NCBI GenBank assembly: GCA_020848665.1
Contig: JADLHR010000171.1
Location: 1-5,903, forward strand
Source: Anaerolineae bacterium
GTDB lineage: Bacteria > Chloroflexota > Anaerolineae > Aggregatilineales > Aggregatilineaceae
Length of the DNA stretch: 5,903 bases
Direction of reading: 5' to 3'
Positions 5,394 through 5,903 of the stretch are shown here, piece by piece. The stretch's first letter is position 1; each line of letters starts with the position of its first letter. Both the position numbers and the translations under genes were made by a program. The notes under the pieces are model-generated. The model searched no databases. It was not told the DNA's origin and saw only the letters and a list, made by a program, of their open reading frames with translations.

Positions 5394-5903
5394 TCCGTGA
5401 AGCGGTACCGGAACAGCGTCCACATCGCGATCACGCCGTCCTTCCAGGTGATCTTCTTGCCCTCGTCCCACTCGCGGCCATTGTACGAGATCGGCACCTC
5501 GTAAATGCGATGGCCGCGCTTGAGGACTTTAGCCGTGATCTCCGGCTCGAAGTCAAAGCGGCGCGAGCGCAGCGGAATATCGCGCACGATGTCAGTGCGG
5601 AAGACTTTGTAGCAGGTTTCCATGTCGCTCAGAATCGCGTTGTAGAGGATGTTGGTGACGAGCGTCAGCGTGCGATTGGCGACCATGTTCCAGAAGAACA
5701 TTGCCTTGCGCGGCCCGCCGAGGAAGCGTGAGCCATACACGACCTTCGTAATGCCTTCTTCGATTGGACGGAGCAGCACCGGGTACTCGCGCGGGTCGTA
5801 TTCCAGGTCGGCGTCCTGGATCAGCAGCACGTCACCGGTCGCGGCTTTGAAGCCAGTGCGCACCGCCGCGCCTTTGCCCTGGTTGTGATCGTGCAGGACG
5901 ATC
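5390..5903 (-). CDS. GT2 glycosyltransferase, DPM1-like polyprenyl-phosphate hexose synthase, 5' partial
   Basis: Cytoplasmic GT-A enzyme that would move a hexose from a nucleotide sugar to a polyprenyl phosphate. The frame is open to the right edge; 170 residues are visible and about 60-70 N-terminal residues, including the first nucleotide-binding strand, lie outside. The visible part starts with HDHNQGKGAAVRTGF, then the metal-binding QDADLEYDP (QDAD at nt 5807-5818), YGSRFLGG, DMETCYKVFR (from about nt 5626), FEPEITAKV and the C-terminal GKKITWKDG (from about nt 5461). This series is typical of bacterial DPM1-like proteins. No C-terminal membrane helices follow, so it is a single-domain type unlike GtrB. 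The GTG at 5863 is an internal valine codon in the conserved GKGAAVRTGF block, not a start. The stop overlaps the next gene's ATG, pairing it with the GT39 enzyme that would use its lipid-linked product. Which hexose is carried is not visible. Confidence 0.93.
   Translation of the reverse strand, partial: IVLHDHNQGKGAAVRTGFKAATGDVLLIQDADLEYDPREYPVLLRPIEEGITKVVYGSRFLGGPRKAMFFWNMVANRTLTLVTNILYNAILSDMETCYKVFRTDIVRDIPLRSRRFDFEPEITAKVLKRGHRIYEVPISYNGREWDEGKKITWKDGVIAMWTLFRYRFTE

Noticed and set aside
5394..5471. Upstream extension of the GT39 frame to a start at 5471
   Set aside because: The 26 extra residues are charged and unlike a membrane protein leader, lie wholly within the GT2 gene, and the ATGA overlap at 5393 gives a natural start.
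5861..5863. GTG at 5863 as the start of the GT2 gene
   Set aside because: The frame continues to the edge with conserved residues (GKGAAVRTGF), so this codon is an internal valine.

Overview
The window is GC-rich (clearly above 60% by eye), densely packed bacterial DNA with six genes in two converging blocks. I see no RNA genes, insertion sequences, CRISPR arrays or phage genes. The protein sequences, the pairing of an Ech/Hyf/Mbh-like membrane hydrogenase module with a HycI protease, and the DPM1-like/GT39 pair would fit an Anaerolineae-type Chloroflexota bacterium. This is an inference from family resemblance, not a proof; no ribosomal or other taxonomic marker is present.

Block 1 (plus strand, 1-1598) is the 3' end of an operon for a membrane-bound, complex-I-related enzyme, most likely a group 4 [NiFe] hydrogenase. 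It holds a NuoH/HyfC/EchB-like proton-channel subunit cut by the left edge, a small two-cluster 4Fe-4S subunit (NuoI/HyfH-like) joined to it by an ATGA overlap, and a HycI-type hydrogenase maturation protease whose start overlaps the ferredoxin gene. The protease is the best evidence that the complex is a [NiFe] hydrogenase and not respiratory complex I, because only a NiFe large subunit needs this processing. The catalytic and antiporter-like subunits would have to lie to the left of the window.

Block 2 (minus strand, read from right to left) starts with a GT2 polyprenyl-phosphate hexose synthase-like gene cut by the right edge, followed with an ATGA overlap by a GT39-type multi-pass membrane glycosyltransferase. 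Together they look like a donor-maker/donor-user pair for sugar transfer on the outer face of the membrane. A 97-base gap follows. It holds part of a four-copy 11-bp tandem repeat that begins in the end of the GT39 gene, an extended -10 promoter element, and an inverted repeat flanking that element. Then come zwf (glucose-6-phosphate dehydrogenase) and pgl (6-phosphogluconolactonase), overlapping by 14 bases. These catalyse the first two steps of the oxidative pentose phosphate pathway and yield NADPH.

The two blocks meet tail to tail with 7 bases between stop codons at 1598 and 1606, and no recognisable intrinsic terminator. Nothing here looks like a wholly new system. The most interesting points are the hydrogenase module, the atypical second cluster motif of its ferredoxin subunit, the putative zwf control region and the tandem repeat at the GT39 stop codon.
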